Below are positions 50,808-59,516 of a DNA stretch of 64,000 nt, one piece after another. The stretch's first letter is position 1. Each line of letters begins with the position of its first letter. A program made the translations under genes and the position numbers. Under the pieces are notes generated by a model. It made no database searches. It was not told the origin of the DNA and saw nothing but the letters and a program-made list of their open reading frames with translations. Origin of the DNA: Pseudomonas sp. PDM18 (GTDB taxonomy: Bacteria; Pseudomonadota; Gammaproteobacteria; Pseudomonadales; Pseudomonadaceae); the NCBI RefSeq assembly GCF_014852585.1, contig NZ_JACVBX010000001.1, positions 620,001 to 684,000 on the forward strand, in the 5' to 3' direction.

Positions 50808-52877
50808 ATGGACAACAACGACCGACCGCATCGTACGGGCACCTTGAACCCCGGCATGCACCTGCAAGGCAGCGCACAAATTCAGCACTGGGCCGAATTC
50901 CAACTGGTCGATGAGCAGGGCAAAGCACTCCCCTTTCTTCCGTACCGCGCACAAAATGACGCCACTCGGGCAGGAGTGGTACCGGAGTATCGAGGGCAGG
51001 CTGACGCCGAGGGAGTGATCCGCATCGAAGGGTTGAACCCGATCCCCCTCACGCTGCTGATCGACGCGGACCCACTGGCTGAAGTGCTGCAAACCCGCCA
51101 CCTTCGCGCCAACCGCGCCGAGCCCAAGCGTCCCACTATCGGCGACCACACTCCGCTGCATAGTCCGCAGCGTCCAGGACACTCGCCAATCGAAGAGCAG
51201 GCTCTCGCGGCTGGGCATGACTATCACTATCTGCGTATCGGCCAACTCTGCGACAAGCTTCCCCGACTCGACCCACCACTAGCAGAAGATGAGCCACTAC
51301 CGCCTTACCACTTCCCCGACAAAGCGTTCACTGGATACACCCTCGGCAGTGAGGTGGCCTATCGTCAGCCCTACAAGCGGTTGGACCGCCGCCATGTGCT
51401 GGAAGTCTGCCCCTTGCGCGCCTGGTCGCTGGTGCTCAATCACCAGCCAAAGTATTGCCTGGTCACCGCCTACAACCTTGGGTTGATGAGCGTGCTGGCC
51501 TACAGCACCGACAAGCCCAAAGAGTATGGCTCGGTCGATGAGTTCTTTTTCCAGCAGTGCCTGGACCTGTCGCGTACACCCAAGGTGCGAGACGGCGCGA
51601 CCAACCCGCCCTGCGTGGTGACGGACGTGCCGTTCAATGAGCGCTATACCCAGGCCGAAATGCTGGACACAACGCAAGCCACACCACCCGAAGGCAATAC
51701 GCAGTTGTTCTATGCCATCAATAAAACGCAGGTTATGGTGGGTTGGCGCGGCACGGAAATGCAGTTTCCTTTCCCTGACCTGGCTACAGACGTCACCTTC
51801 CGCCCCGTCAAACCAGAGGTCCAGGCCAACTGCGAGCCCAAAATACCCTGCGCTGATCTAACGCCCAAGGGAAGTGTGCATTTAGGGTTTCGTAGCGCAT
51901 ATGAGTTGGCTAGAAGAAAGTTTGTTGCCGAGCTAGGCGATACAGTTGGTAGCGCTGCTAGCAACAAAGACCTGTTCATATGCGGCCATAGTCTCGGCGG
52001 CGCATTAGGACTCATCCATGCAGCCTCCCTGAAAGACTCGAAGCCTCTACTGTATACGTACGGGATGCCACGCACTTTCACCTTGCAAGCAGTCTCATGC
52101 CTCGACGGCGTCCGGCACTTCCGCCATGTCAACGATACCGATCTGATTCCTGAGGTCCCGCCGGAAGCCGATCTGGAAAACTCGCTGTACAAGCTTTACG
52201 GCCCCCTGGGGACGACTCTGGGCACCGTCTGGTCGGTAGGCCAATTAATGGCCGATATGGTTATCAAAGGCCAGGACCCGTTCTACCACCATGGCGATAT
52301 TGCGGCCTTCTATGGCACCAGCCAGCACATGCGCGTACGTGGCTCGGACAACCCTTTCCACAAGATGCGCGAGGGATTGGGCGCGCCCTATCACACCACA
52401 CTCAGCCGGCCACTTCCCGCCAAGGTCAAGCTGTTCCTGGTTCCGAGCCTGAGTGAAACGGATGATGAAAAGGCCCGTACCGCACAGGAGCGCTACAACG
52501 CGTCCCTGACACCCGACAGCCGGGATCGCTACTTTCCCAAAGGTCGCAATGCCAAACGCGGCAACCTTTGGGGCCTGCGAAACCATTTCATGGGCGAATA
52601 CCAGCCTTACCTCTACGGTCAGCTGCTCGAGTCGATCAACTCAACCCGCATGCAGGAGCGTCAGGAGAACCGTCGCAAGCTTGAAGCTCAAATGGTCAAG
52701 TACGGCGAACTGATGCCGGAAGACGAACTGGTACGCGACCGCACCTTCTTGAACTTACAGCGTCTGGTCGGCACTACCCTGGAAACCACCAGAGAGGTTG
52801 AAGGTGGCAAAGAGGCTTTGGAACGCTTTGAAGCAGTGGCGGAAGACAACCTTTATGTGGAAAAGACGTATGGCTAA
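50808..52877 (+). CDS. Class 3 lipase-like protein, probable T6SS phospholipase effector (Tle)
   Basis: The start is the second of two adjacent ATGs (AAGGAAG at best spacing), giving 689 aa. An N-terminal VgrG/effector-like beta domain (WAEFQLVDEQGKALPFLPYR) precedes an alpha/beta hydrolase with WRGTE oxyanion loop, nucleophile GHSLGG (Ser395), acid in NDTDLIPE (Asp443 or 445) and His in YHHGD (494/495). A C-terminal helical region follows. Lipase_3-type enzymes of this size with a downstream lipoprotein are typical antibacterial Tle effectors that attack phospholipids in rival cells. There is no vgrG next to it. It overlaps the downstream gene by eight bases. Confidence 0.8.
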   Translation: MDNNDRPHRTGTLNPGMHLQGSAQIQHWAEFQLVDEQGKALPFLPYRAQNDATRAGVVPEYRGQADAEGVIRIEGLNPIPLTLLIDADPLAEVLQTRHLRANRAEPKRPTIGDHTPLHSPQRPGHSPIEEQALAAGHDYHYLRIGQLCDKLPRLDPPLAEDEPLPPYHFPDKAFTGYTLGSEVAYRQPYKRLDRRHVLEVCPLRAWSLVLNHQPKYCLVTAYNLGLMSVLAYSTDKPKEYGSVDEFFFQQCLDLSRTPKVRDGATNPPCVVTDVPFNERYTQAEMLDTTQATPPEGNTQLFYAINKTQVMVGWRGTEMQFPFPDLATDVTFRPVKPEVQANCEPKIPCADLTPKGSVHLGFRSAYELARRKFVAELGDTVGSAASNKDLFICGHSLGGALGLIHAASLKDSKPLLYTYGMPRTFTLQAVSCLDGVRHFRHVNDTDLIPEVPPEADLENSLYKLYGPLGTTLGTVWSVGQLMADMVIKGQDPFYHHGDIAAFYGTSQHMRVRGSDNPFHKMREGLGAPYHTTLSRPLPAKVKLFLVPSLSETDDEKARTAQERYNASLTPDSRDRYFPKGRNAKRGNLWGLRNHFMGEYQPYLYGQLLESINSTRMQERQENRRKLEAQMVKYGELMPEDELVRDRTFLNLQRLVGTTLETTREVEGGKEALERFEAVAEDNLYVEKTYG

Positions 52878-53673
52878 GAAAAAGCAGTTCCGCATGCCGC
52901 AGCGTTTATCCATCAGTCTGCTCGCCATGCTCACCAGCTTGAGCGGCTGCGCTAAGGACCAAAGCCTGGCGCCACCACCAGACAGTGAGCAGGTCACCGT
53001 TCGAATCAAGGTGCCAGCGGAATTGAAAGCGGAAACCATGGAAGTTATGTACCGCTCAACGCTCTGCACTTTCACCGACCACAGCGCCTATGGTGAGCCT
53101 TACCAGCGTGACGGCTATCAGCAAATGGATATTCAACCGTCACGCCAAGGTCAGAGCGATATTTATGAAGCCAAGTTACCTAAAGATGGTGGCAGCGAAT
53201 GCCAATGGCGATTGAGCAATGTGACTTTTGGGGTCTCTTATCTAACCCCTGAGCATTTCGGACAAGGGCTTACTTCAGGGAGTGGGGGGGGGGTTGTTGT
53301 GATATTCGACGATAACGCGTCCCCTCGAGGAGGAGCTAGAATAGAAGTTGATGGCAACCTAAAAATCAAAAAACCCTATTACCCGTGGATTGATGAAGCC
53401 TTCCTAGGCGGGCATAAAAAAAAGCTCCACCTATCTAATGAAGGGCTCAGTTATTTAAAATATAACGCACCTAACGCACAGGAAATTTATTTTGAGCCAA
53501 TCCTATACTCAAGTTTCGTAGTTTACTCTGAAGGCCCTAAAATCAAGGAAAAAGGAAGCTACACAAAATTCACTTACCCGGATGGGAGCATACTGGAGAA
53601 CGGGGACTTCGAACCCAGGCTTCAAAAATTAGAGGCCATCCGCTTAGCGGCTGAAAAATCGAAACAGCCATAA
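52870..53673 (+). CDS. Lipoprotein, probable immunity protein (Tli) to the adjacent lipase
   Basis: From MAKKKQFRMPQRLSIS the product is 267 aa with a lipobox SLSGC (Cys27). The mature protein is beta-rich and polar. Its start lies in the last codons of the lipase gene (ATGGCTAA). Periplasm-facing lipoprotein immunity proteins are the standard partners of Tle lipases. The second half has a lower GC content, and a run of ten G at 53284-53293 encodes Gly-Gly-Gly and could slip. Confidence 0.72.
   Translation: MAKKKQFRMPQRLSISLLAMLTSLSGCAKDQSLAPPPDSEQVTVRIKVPAELKAETMEVMYRSTLCTFTDHSAYGEPYQRDGYQQMDIQPSRQGQSDIYEAKLPKDGGSECQWRLSNVTFGVSYLTPEHFGQGLTSGSGGGVVVIFDDNASPRGGARIEVDGNLKIKKPYYPWIDEAFLGGHKKKLHLSNEGLSYLKYNAPNAQEIYFEPILYSSFVVYSEGPKIKEKGSYTKFTYPDGSILENGDFEPRLQKLEAIRLAAEKSKQP
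53284..53293 (+). repeat. Homopolymer G10 in the immunity gene
   Basis: Ten consecutive G within the coding sequence of the putative immunity lipoprotein. Gain or loss of one base would shift the frame after about residue 140. Confidence 0.9.
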
Positions 53674-53782
53674 ATAAGAAGGGCTGATCCAGGATCAGCC
53701 CCCTTTTTCGTTTACGCCCGGCTTACGCGGTTTCGCGCAGCTCTCGACGCAGGATCTTGCCCACCGGCGTCATCGGCAGGGC
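53673..53782. repeat. Right copy of fadD2 3'-end repeat
   Basis: Contains the terminator and the last 19 codons of intact fadD2; about 90% identical to 50473-50586. Confidence 0.9.
53677..53708. terminator. Bidirectional terminator (right copy)
   Basis: GGGCTGATCC/GGATCAGCCC stem with a TTTTT run on the plus strand. It terminates both the immunity gene and convergent fadD2. Confidence 0.88.
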
Positions 53783-55411
53783 GTCCTTGAGCACGATGTG
53801 CTTGGGCACCTTGTAGCCGGTGAAGTTTTCCTTGCAGTAGGCCTTGAGCTCCTCGACGGTCACGCCGCCTTCGCGGGGCACCACGAACAGCTTCACCGCC
53901 TCGCCGGACTTCTCGTCCGGTACGCCGACGGCCGCGCAGTTGGCGACTTTCGGGTGGGCCATGACCACGTCCTCGATCTCGTTGGGGTAGACGTTGAAGC
54001 CGGAAACGATGATCAGGTCCTTCTTGCGGTCGACGATACGCACGAAGCCATCCGGATCGATCACTGCGACATCGCCGGTGCGCAACCAACCTTCAGCGTC
54101 GAGCACCTCGGCGGTGGCTTCCGGACGCTGCCAGTAGCCTTTCATGACCTGCGGACCTTTCACGCACAGCTCGCCGCGCTCGCCGATGCCAAGGTCTTTG
54201 CCGTCGTCATCGATCACTTTCAACGCGGTGCCTGACACCGGAATACCGACCGTGCCCAGGCGTGCCTTGTCGCCATAGGGGTTGGTACTGACCACCGGCG
54301 AAGTCTCGGTGAGGCCGTAGCCTTCGACCACGGTGCAGCCGGTCATGGCCTTCCAACGCTCAGCAGTGGCGGTGACCAGCGCGGTGCCGCCAGAGTTGGT
54401 AACCTTCAGGTGGGAGAAATCGATTTCCTTGAATTCCGGACGATCCATCAGGGCGACGAACAGGGTGTTAAGGCCCAGCAGCGCGGAGAAGCGCCACTTT
54501 TTCAGTTCTTTGATAAAGCCGGGAATATCGCGCGGGTTGGTGATCAGCACATTGTGGTTGCCGTTGACCATCATGCACATGCAGTTCGCGGTAAAGGCAT
54601 AGATGTGGTACAGCGGCAGCGGCGCGATCATCACCTCGTTGCCGACCTGCATCAACGGCTTGCCGTCTGGCCCATGCTGCTGCAAGCAGGCGTGCACCTG
54701 CTGCATGTTCGCTACCAGATTGCCGTGGGTGAGCATGGCACCCTTGGCTACGCCGGTGGTGCCGCCGGTGTACTGCAGCACCGCGATATCTTCCAGGCCG
54801 ACCTTGACCGGCTGCAGACCGTGGCCGCGGCCCTGGCGCAAGGCTGACTTGAAGGAGACGGCCTGGGGCAGGTTGTACTCCGGCACCATCTTCTTCACGT
54901 GCTTGACCACGGTGTTGACCAGCAGGCCCTTGAGCGCGGGCTGCAGGTCGCCCATCTGCGCCTCGATCAGGTATTCGATGCCGGTATCGGGCAGCACTTC
55001 CTGCACCAGCTTGCCAAACAGGTTCACGTAGACCAGCGCGCGGGCGCCGGAATCCTTGAACTGATGGCGCATTTCGCGGGCGGTGTAGAGCGGGTTGGTG
55101 TTGACCACGATGAGGCCGGCGCGCAGGGCGCCGAACACGGCGATGGGGTATTGCAGGACGTTCGGCATCTGCACGGCGATGCGGTCGCCGGGCTTCAAGT
55201 CAGTGTGCTTCTGCAGGTAGGCGCCGAAGGCGGCGGACAGGCGGTCCAGCTCGGCGTAGGTCAAGGTCACGCCCATGTTGCTGAAGGCCGGACGGTCGGC
55301 GAATTTCTTGCAGGAGCGCTCGAAGACTTCCACCACCGATTTGTAGGCGGTCAGGTCAATGTCGCTGGGCACGCCGGCCGGGCGTTTGTCGTTCCAGAAA
55401 TCAGGTTGCAT
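53723..55411 (-). CDS. fadD2: Long-chain fatty acid-CoA ligase FadD2
   Basis: A 562-aa paralogue of FadD1. P-loop YTGGTTGVAKGAML, GYGLTETSPV, GWLRTGDVA and C-terminal catalytic Lys in TPVGKILRREL are intact, so the gene was not broken by the insertion next to it. Its C-terminal codons are duplicated at 50527-50586. It begins opposite the alpha/beta hydrolase gene with about 300 bp between. Confidence 0.95.
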   Translation of the reverse strand: MQPDFWNDKRPAGVPSDIDLTAYKSVVEVFERSCKKFADRPAFSNMGVTLTYAELDRLSAAFGAYLQKHTDLKPGDRIAVQMPNVLQYPIAVFGALRAGLIVVNTNPLYTAREMRHQFKDSGARALVYVNLFGKLVQEVLPDTGIEYLIEAQMGDLQPALKGLLVNTVVKHVKKMVPEYNLPQAVSFKSALRQGRGHGLQPVKVGLEDIAVLQYTGGTTGVAKGAMLTHGNLVANMQQVHACLQQHGPDGKPLMQVGNEVMIAPLPLYHIYAFTANCMCMMVNGNHNVLITNPRDIPGFIKELKKWRFSALLGLNTLFVALMDRPEFKEIDFSHLKVTNSGGTALVTATAERWKAMTGCTVVEGYGLTETSPVVSTNPYGDKARLGTVGIPVSGTALKVIDDDGKDLGIGERGELCVKGPQVMKGYWQRPEATAEVLDAEGWLRTGDVAVIDPDGFVRIVDRKKDLIIVSGFNVYPNEIEDVVMAHPKVANCAAVGVPDEKSGEAVKLFVVPREGGVTVEELKAYCKENFTGYKVPKHIVLKDALPMTPVGKILRRELRETA

Positions 55412-55717
55412 TTATTCTTGTCCTCATACCTGAGCGAAACCGAACCGTCATTGCGGTCATTCGACGGAAGCTAGCAGTTCCTTTGGTCATCGCAAAGACT
55501 CCAGGCGGCGTCATAGACTGCGTGAATCTTGCGCCACCATCCCGGCATGGCGCGGGATAGAGCCGACGGCCGCCTAGGACGGGACTTACACGCCAATGGC
55601 CGGGTGCTGTCGGCAATCCATACAGAAAATGTCCCGGCGTGGCAGAATCGCCCCGTCTGGCCCGCTCCATGGCCCCATTCCAATAAGAATCGACGAACAA
55701 GAAGCAGGATGGACCCC

Positions 55718-56671
55718 ATGCCCTACGCCGCCTACTGGCTTGCCGCCAGCGACGAGACACCGCTCTACACCCGCCACTGGGCGCCGGAAGGCCCGTCCCG
55801 CGGCGCCCTGATGCTGTCCCACGGCATGGCTGAGCACGCCGGCCGCTACGAACGCCTGGGGCTTGCGCTGAGCGCTGCCGGCTACCACCTCTACGCCATC
55901 GACCAGCGCGGCCACGGCCGCACCGCCGAGAACGGCGAACCGGGCCACTACGCCGACCGCGGCGGCTGGGGCAAGGTGATCGGCGACCTGCATACGCTGA
56001 ACCAGCATGTGCGCGAGGAACACCCGGACCTGCCGATCATCCTGCTCGGCCACAGCATGGGCAGCTACATCGGCAGCGCCTACCTGATGCAACACAGCGC
56101 CAGCGTGACGGCGGCAGTGCTGTCCGGCTCCAACTACCAGCCGGTGGCGCTGTACAACAGCGCCCGCGTCATCGCCCGCTTCGAGCGCTGGCGCCAGGGC
56201 CCGCTGGGGCGCAGCGCGCTGATCGACTTCCTGTCCTTCGGCTCGTTCAACAAGGCCTTCAAACCCAACCGCACGGCCTTTGACTGGCTCAGCCGCGACC
56301 CCGTTGAAGTCGACAAATACGTCGCCGATCCGCTCTGCGGCTTCCGCTGCAGCAACCAGCTATGGGTGGACCTGCTCGGCGGTCTGGCGGATATAACGCC
56401 CGTCGAGCACCTGTCGCGCATCCGCAGCGACCTGCCGGTGATGGTGATCGGCGGCGAGTGCGACCCCGTGAGCCAGGGCAAGCGCCTGAACGATCTCGCC
56501 CAGGCGATGACCCGGGCCGGGGTTCGTGACGTCCAACTGAAGATTTATCCCGACGCTCGCCACGAGTTGTTCAACGAGAGCAACCGCGACGAGGTCACCC
56601 GCAACCTGATCGACTGGCTGGCGGCGCACTGCCCCGTCCCGCAGGTCGAGAGAACCGAGGAGCCCCTATGA
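55718..56671 (+). CDS. Alpha/beta hydrolase (monoacylglycerol lipase/lysophospholipase-like)
   Basis: From MPYAAYWLAASDETPLYT (AGGA eight bases before) the product is 317 aa; an ATG nine bases earlier is also possible. Nucleophile elbow LLGHSMGSYIG near residue 107, acid in GGECDPVSQG and His in ARHELFNE complete the triad. It is the PA3301 counterpart and overlaps phaJ1 by ATGA, so both act on fatty acyl substrates in one operon. Confidence 0.92.
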   Translation: MPYAAYWLAASDETPLYTRHWAPEGPSRGALMLSHGMAEHAGRYERLGLALSAAGYHLYAIDQRGHGRTAENGEPGHYADRGGWGKVIGDLHTLNQHVREEHPDLPIILLGHSMGSYIGSAYLMQHSASVTAAVLSGSNYQPVALYNSARVIARFERWRQGPLGRSALIDFLSFGSFNKAFKPNRTAFDWLSRDPVEVDKYVADPLCGFRCSNQLWVDLLGGLADITPVEHLSRIRSDLPVMVIGGECDPVSQGKRLNDLAQAMTRAGVRDVQLKIYPDARHELFNESNRDEVTRNLIDWLAAHCPVPQVERTEEPL

Positions 56672-57138
56672 CTTCCGTACAGAACGTCCCTTACGAAGAA
56701 CTCGAAGTCGGCCAGAAGGCCAACTTCCAGCGCAGCGTCACCGAGCGTGACATCCAGCTGTTCGCCGAGGTCTCCGGCGACCGCAACCCGGTACACCTGG
56801 ACGCCGAGTACGCCGCCACCACCCAGTTCAAGGAGCGCATCGCCCACGGCATGCTCACCGGGGCACTGATCAGCGCGGCGATCGCCACCACCCTGCCCGG
56901 CCCGGGCACCATCTACCTCGGCCAGAACCTGAGCTTCACCCGCCCGGTAAAGCTCGGCGACGAACTGACAGTAGAACTGGAAGTGCTGGAAAAGCTGCCG
57001 AAGAACCGCGTGCGCATCAGCACTACCGTGCTCAACCAGGACGGCAAGGCGGTGGTCAAAGGCGAGGCCGAAGTCATGGCGCCGACCGAGAAGCTCAACA
57101 TCGAACTGCCCGCCCTGCCGCCGATCACCATCGGCTGA
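56668..57138 (+). CDS. phaJ1: (R)-specific enoyl-CoA hydratase PhaJ1 (MaoC)
   Basis: A 156-aa hot-dog fold hydratase. The catalytic segment FAEVSGDRNPVHLDAEYAATTQF carries the Asp-His pair, and RIAHGMLTGALIS the oxyanion region. It hydrates trans-2-enoyl-CoA to (R)-3-hydroxyacyl-CoA, linking beta-oxidation to polyhydroxyalkanoate or other (R)-hydroxyacyl products. Length and position match PA3302 (phaJ1) of P. aeruginosa. Confidence 0.92.
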   Translation: MTSVQNVPYEELEVGQKANFQRSVTERDIQLFAEVSGDRNPVHLDAEYAATTQFKERIAHGMLTGALISAAIATTLPGPGTIYLGQNLSFTRPVKLGDELTVELEVLEKLPKNRVRISTTVLNQDGKAVVKGEAEVMAPTEKLNIELPALPPITIG

Positions 57139-57144
57139 GGCGCG

Positions 57145-57172
57145 TTCCGGGGCCGGCCATCCGGCCCCGGAA
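57145..57172 (+). terminator. Stable hairpin after phaJ1
   Basis: A 12-bp perfect stem TTCCGGGGCCGG/CCGGCCCCGGAA with a CCAT loop, but only a poor T run, so partial termination at most. Confidence 0.6.
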
Positions 57173-57279
57173 ACTTGTATACAGTTTCCTGCTCGACTAC
57201 CCTGCCCCGTCACACCACATCCACTTGGGATAACCGAAGGCTTCGTGCCCGAAACCCCTCACCGGGAATCGGAGCCGCC

Positions 57280-58455
57280 ATGGACCTTCGACTGCTGTTG
57301 CTGTCCCTCTGCACCTTCGCCGCGGGCCTCGCCGAGGCCATCCTCACCGGCATCCTGCCCTCGCTCGCCGCCGACCTGCACGTCTCCCTCAGCCTCGCCG
57401 GGCAGCTCACCAGCCTGTTCTCCCTGAGCTTCGCCATCGCCGCGCCGTTGCTCGGCTGGCTCACCCGTGGCGCCGACTGCCGCCGGCTGCTGGTCATCAC
57501 CCTGCTGGTATTCGCCGCGTTCAACGCGGGCGCTGCGCTGAGTCCCGGCTATGTTTCGCTGCTGCTGATGCGCATCGGTATGGCCGCCTGCTGCGGGCTG
57601 CTGATTATGCAGGCCAGCCTGCTGGCGGTGGAGCTGGCGCCGCCGGCCCAGCGCGGGCGCGCCATCGGCCTGATCTTCATGGGCATCAGCGGTTCCCTGG
57701 TGTTCGGCGTGCCGGCCGGCGTGCTGGTCAATGACTGGTTCGGCTGGCGCTGGATCTTCGCCGCCATCGCCTTCTATTCGCTGCCACTGGCCGCGCTGCT
57801 GCGGATCGCCCTGCCCCGCCGCACACTGGATAGCCCGGCCAATGGCGCGGCCTACCGGCGCCAGTTGCGCAATCCGGCGCTGAACCTCGCACAACTGGTA
57901 TCGATCCTGCTGCTGGGCGGGCACTTCACCCTGTTCGCCTACATCACCCCGTGGTTCCAGCAGGTTGCCGGGATCACCGACAGCCAGAGCATCGCGCTCA
58001 CCCTGCTGCTGATCGGACTGGCGGCCATCGGTGGCGGCTATCTGGGCGGTTGGCTGAGCGATCGCCTCGGCCATCGCCGCGCGCTGCTGCTGGTACCGGT
58101 GCTGTTCGGCCTGGCGATGCTGGCGATCCCGCTGAGCCTCGGCCGCCCGTGGCTGCTGCTTAGCGCACTGATGGTCTGGAGCACCATCAGCTGGATGATC
58201 TCGCCGGCGGTGCAGAGCTACCTGCTGGCCAGCGATCCGGCCAGCGGCAGCGCCGGGGTGGCGCTGAACACTTCGGCGATGCACCTGGGCGTGGCCCTCG
58301 GCGCGGCGCTGGGCGGTGCGGTGATCAGCCTGGCCGGCATCGCCTGGACGCCCTGGGTGGGCGTCTCGCTGGTCACCGCGTCGATCTTCTGCGCGGCCTT
58401 GTCCTGCTGGCTTCAGCGCGAGCGGGCAGACGCCCCGTTCACGGTTTTACGGTGA
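57280..58455 (+). CDS. MFS transporter, DHA1 family (PA3303-like)
   Basis: From MDLRLLLLSLCTFAAGLAEA the product is 391 aa with twelve helices. The loop GWLTRGADCRRLL is the DHA1 motif A in variant form. Substrate unknown. It converges with the efflux adaptor gene, overlapping it by 17 bp at the 3' ends. Confidence 0.9.
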   Translation: MDLRLLLLSLCTFAAGLAEAILTGILPSLAADLHVSLSLAGQLTSLFSLSFAIAAPLLGWLTRGADCRRLLVITLLVFAAFNAGAALSPGYVSLLLMRIGMAACCGLLIMQASLLAVELAPPAQRGRAIGLIFMGISGSLVFGVPAGVLVNDWFGWRWIFAAIAFYSLPLAALLRIALPRRTLDSPANGAAYRRQLRNPALNLAQLVSILLLGGHFTLFAYITPWFQQVAGITDSQSIALTLLLIGLAAIGGGYLGGWLSDRLGHRRALLLVPVLFGLAMLAIPLSLGRPWLLLSALMVWSTISWMISPAVQSYLLASDPASGSAGVALNTSAMHLGVALGAALGGAVISLAGIAWTPWVGVSLVTASIFCAALSCWLQRERADAPFTVLR

Positions 58456-59293
58456 CACTGGCGGTCATCCCGGCGCTCAGGTGTACGCCCTCGGGCACCT
58501 TGTCGAGGTGGATGCGCACCGGAATGCGCTGGGCCAGGCGTACCCAGTTGAAGGTCGGTTCGACGTTGGCCAGCAACTGGCTGTCGGGAATCGCGTTACG
58601 GTCGGTGATGCCGCTGCTGATGCTTTCCACCGTGCCGTCGATGGCGATGTCGCCGCTCATCAGCACCACCCGCGCCGGCTGGCCGATGCGAATGCCGGGC
58701 AGCTTGGTTTCCTCGAAGTAGGCGGTGACATAGAAGGACTTCTGGTCCACCAGCGCCATCATCGCCTGGCCGGCCTGCACATAGTTGCCCTGGGCCAGCC
58801 GCAGGTTGGTGATCTGCCCGTCGCGCGGGGCGCGCATCTCGCTGCGGGTCAGGTTCAGTTGCGCCAGGCGCACCTGGGCCTGCGCCTCGTCGTACTCGCT
58901 CTTGGCGATGGAAGCATTGATCTGCGCGGTTTCCTTGTCCTCCGCGCTGATCGCCGCGATGCCCAGTTTGCTGCGCCGCGAAGCCTCGCTCACGCGCAGC
59001 AGGTACTGTTGGTGTCGGGTCTCGGCCAGGGCCTTGGCCTGCTCCAGGTTCGCCGCGTAGCGCTCGTGGTCGATGCGCATGATCAAGTCACCGGCCTTGA
59101 CCTGCTGGTTGTCCTGCACGGCGAGGTCGGTGACCCAGCCGGAGACATCCGGTGCAATCACCACGACGTCGGCACGCACCCGCGCATCGCGGGTCCACGG
59201 CGACAGCATGTAGTAACGCCACAGCCAGGTGCCGGCCAGGACGGCGACAATGACCAGGACAATGGTGACGGTTACGCGAAGGTATCCGCGCAT
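58439..59293 (-). CDS. HlyD-type membrane fusion protein (AaeA-like)
   Basis: A 284-aa adaptor: N-terminal anchor (VTIVLVIVAVLAGTWLWRYY), biotinyl-lipoyl half (APDVSGWVTDLAVQDNQQVKAGDL), coiled-coil hairpin and beta-barrel. It links the FUSC transporter to an outer membrane channel. Last gene of a three-gene aaeB-aaeX-aaeA-like operon. Confidence 0.92.
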   Translation of the reverse strand: MRGYLRVTVTIVLVIVAVLAGTWLWRYYMLSPWTRDARVRADVVVIAPDVSGWVTDLAVQDNQQVKAGDLIMRIDHERYAANLEQAKALAETRHQQYLLRVSEASRRSKLGIAAISAEDKETAQINASIAKSEYDEAQAQVRLAQLNLTRSEMRAPRDGQITNLRLAQGNYVQAGQAMMALVDQKSFYVTAYFEETKLPGIRIGQPARVVLMSGDIAIDGTVESISSGITDRNAIPDSQLLANVEPTFNWVRLAQRIPVRIHLDKVPEGVHLSAGMTASVTVKP

Positions 59294-59306
59294 ACAGCTT
59301 CTCCTC

Positions 59307-59516
59307 TCAAGGCGCTGCGCTGAGCGCCCAGGTGATGGCGCAGAGAATCAGCACGAACAACGCGCAGTCGAACAGCGCCTCGTGCCAGATCCAGCGCCCG
59401 AAGGGGGTGGCCTGCAGCAGCAGGCGCAATACGACCGTCAGGCCCAGAGCAAGCACCGCATAGATGAACAGCGGGCTCAGGAACACTCCACCCCAGCCGA
59501 ACTCATGCAGTCCCAT
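59307..59516 (-). CDS. DUF1656 small membrane protein (AaeX-like)
   Basis: From MGLHEFGWGGVFLSPLFIYA the product is 69 aa with two helices, the standard DUF1656 partner in AaeB-type efflux operons. It overlaps the transporter gene by 14 bp and precedes the adaptor by 13 bp. Confidence 0.92.
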   Translation of the reverse strand: MGLHEFGWGGVFLSPLFIYAVLALGLTVVLRLLLQATPFGRWIWHEALFDCALFVLILCAITWALSAAP

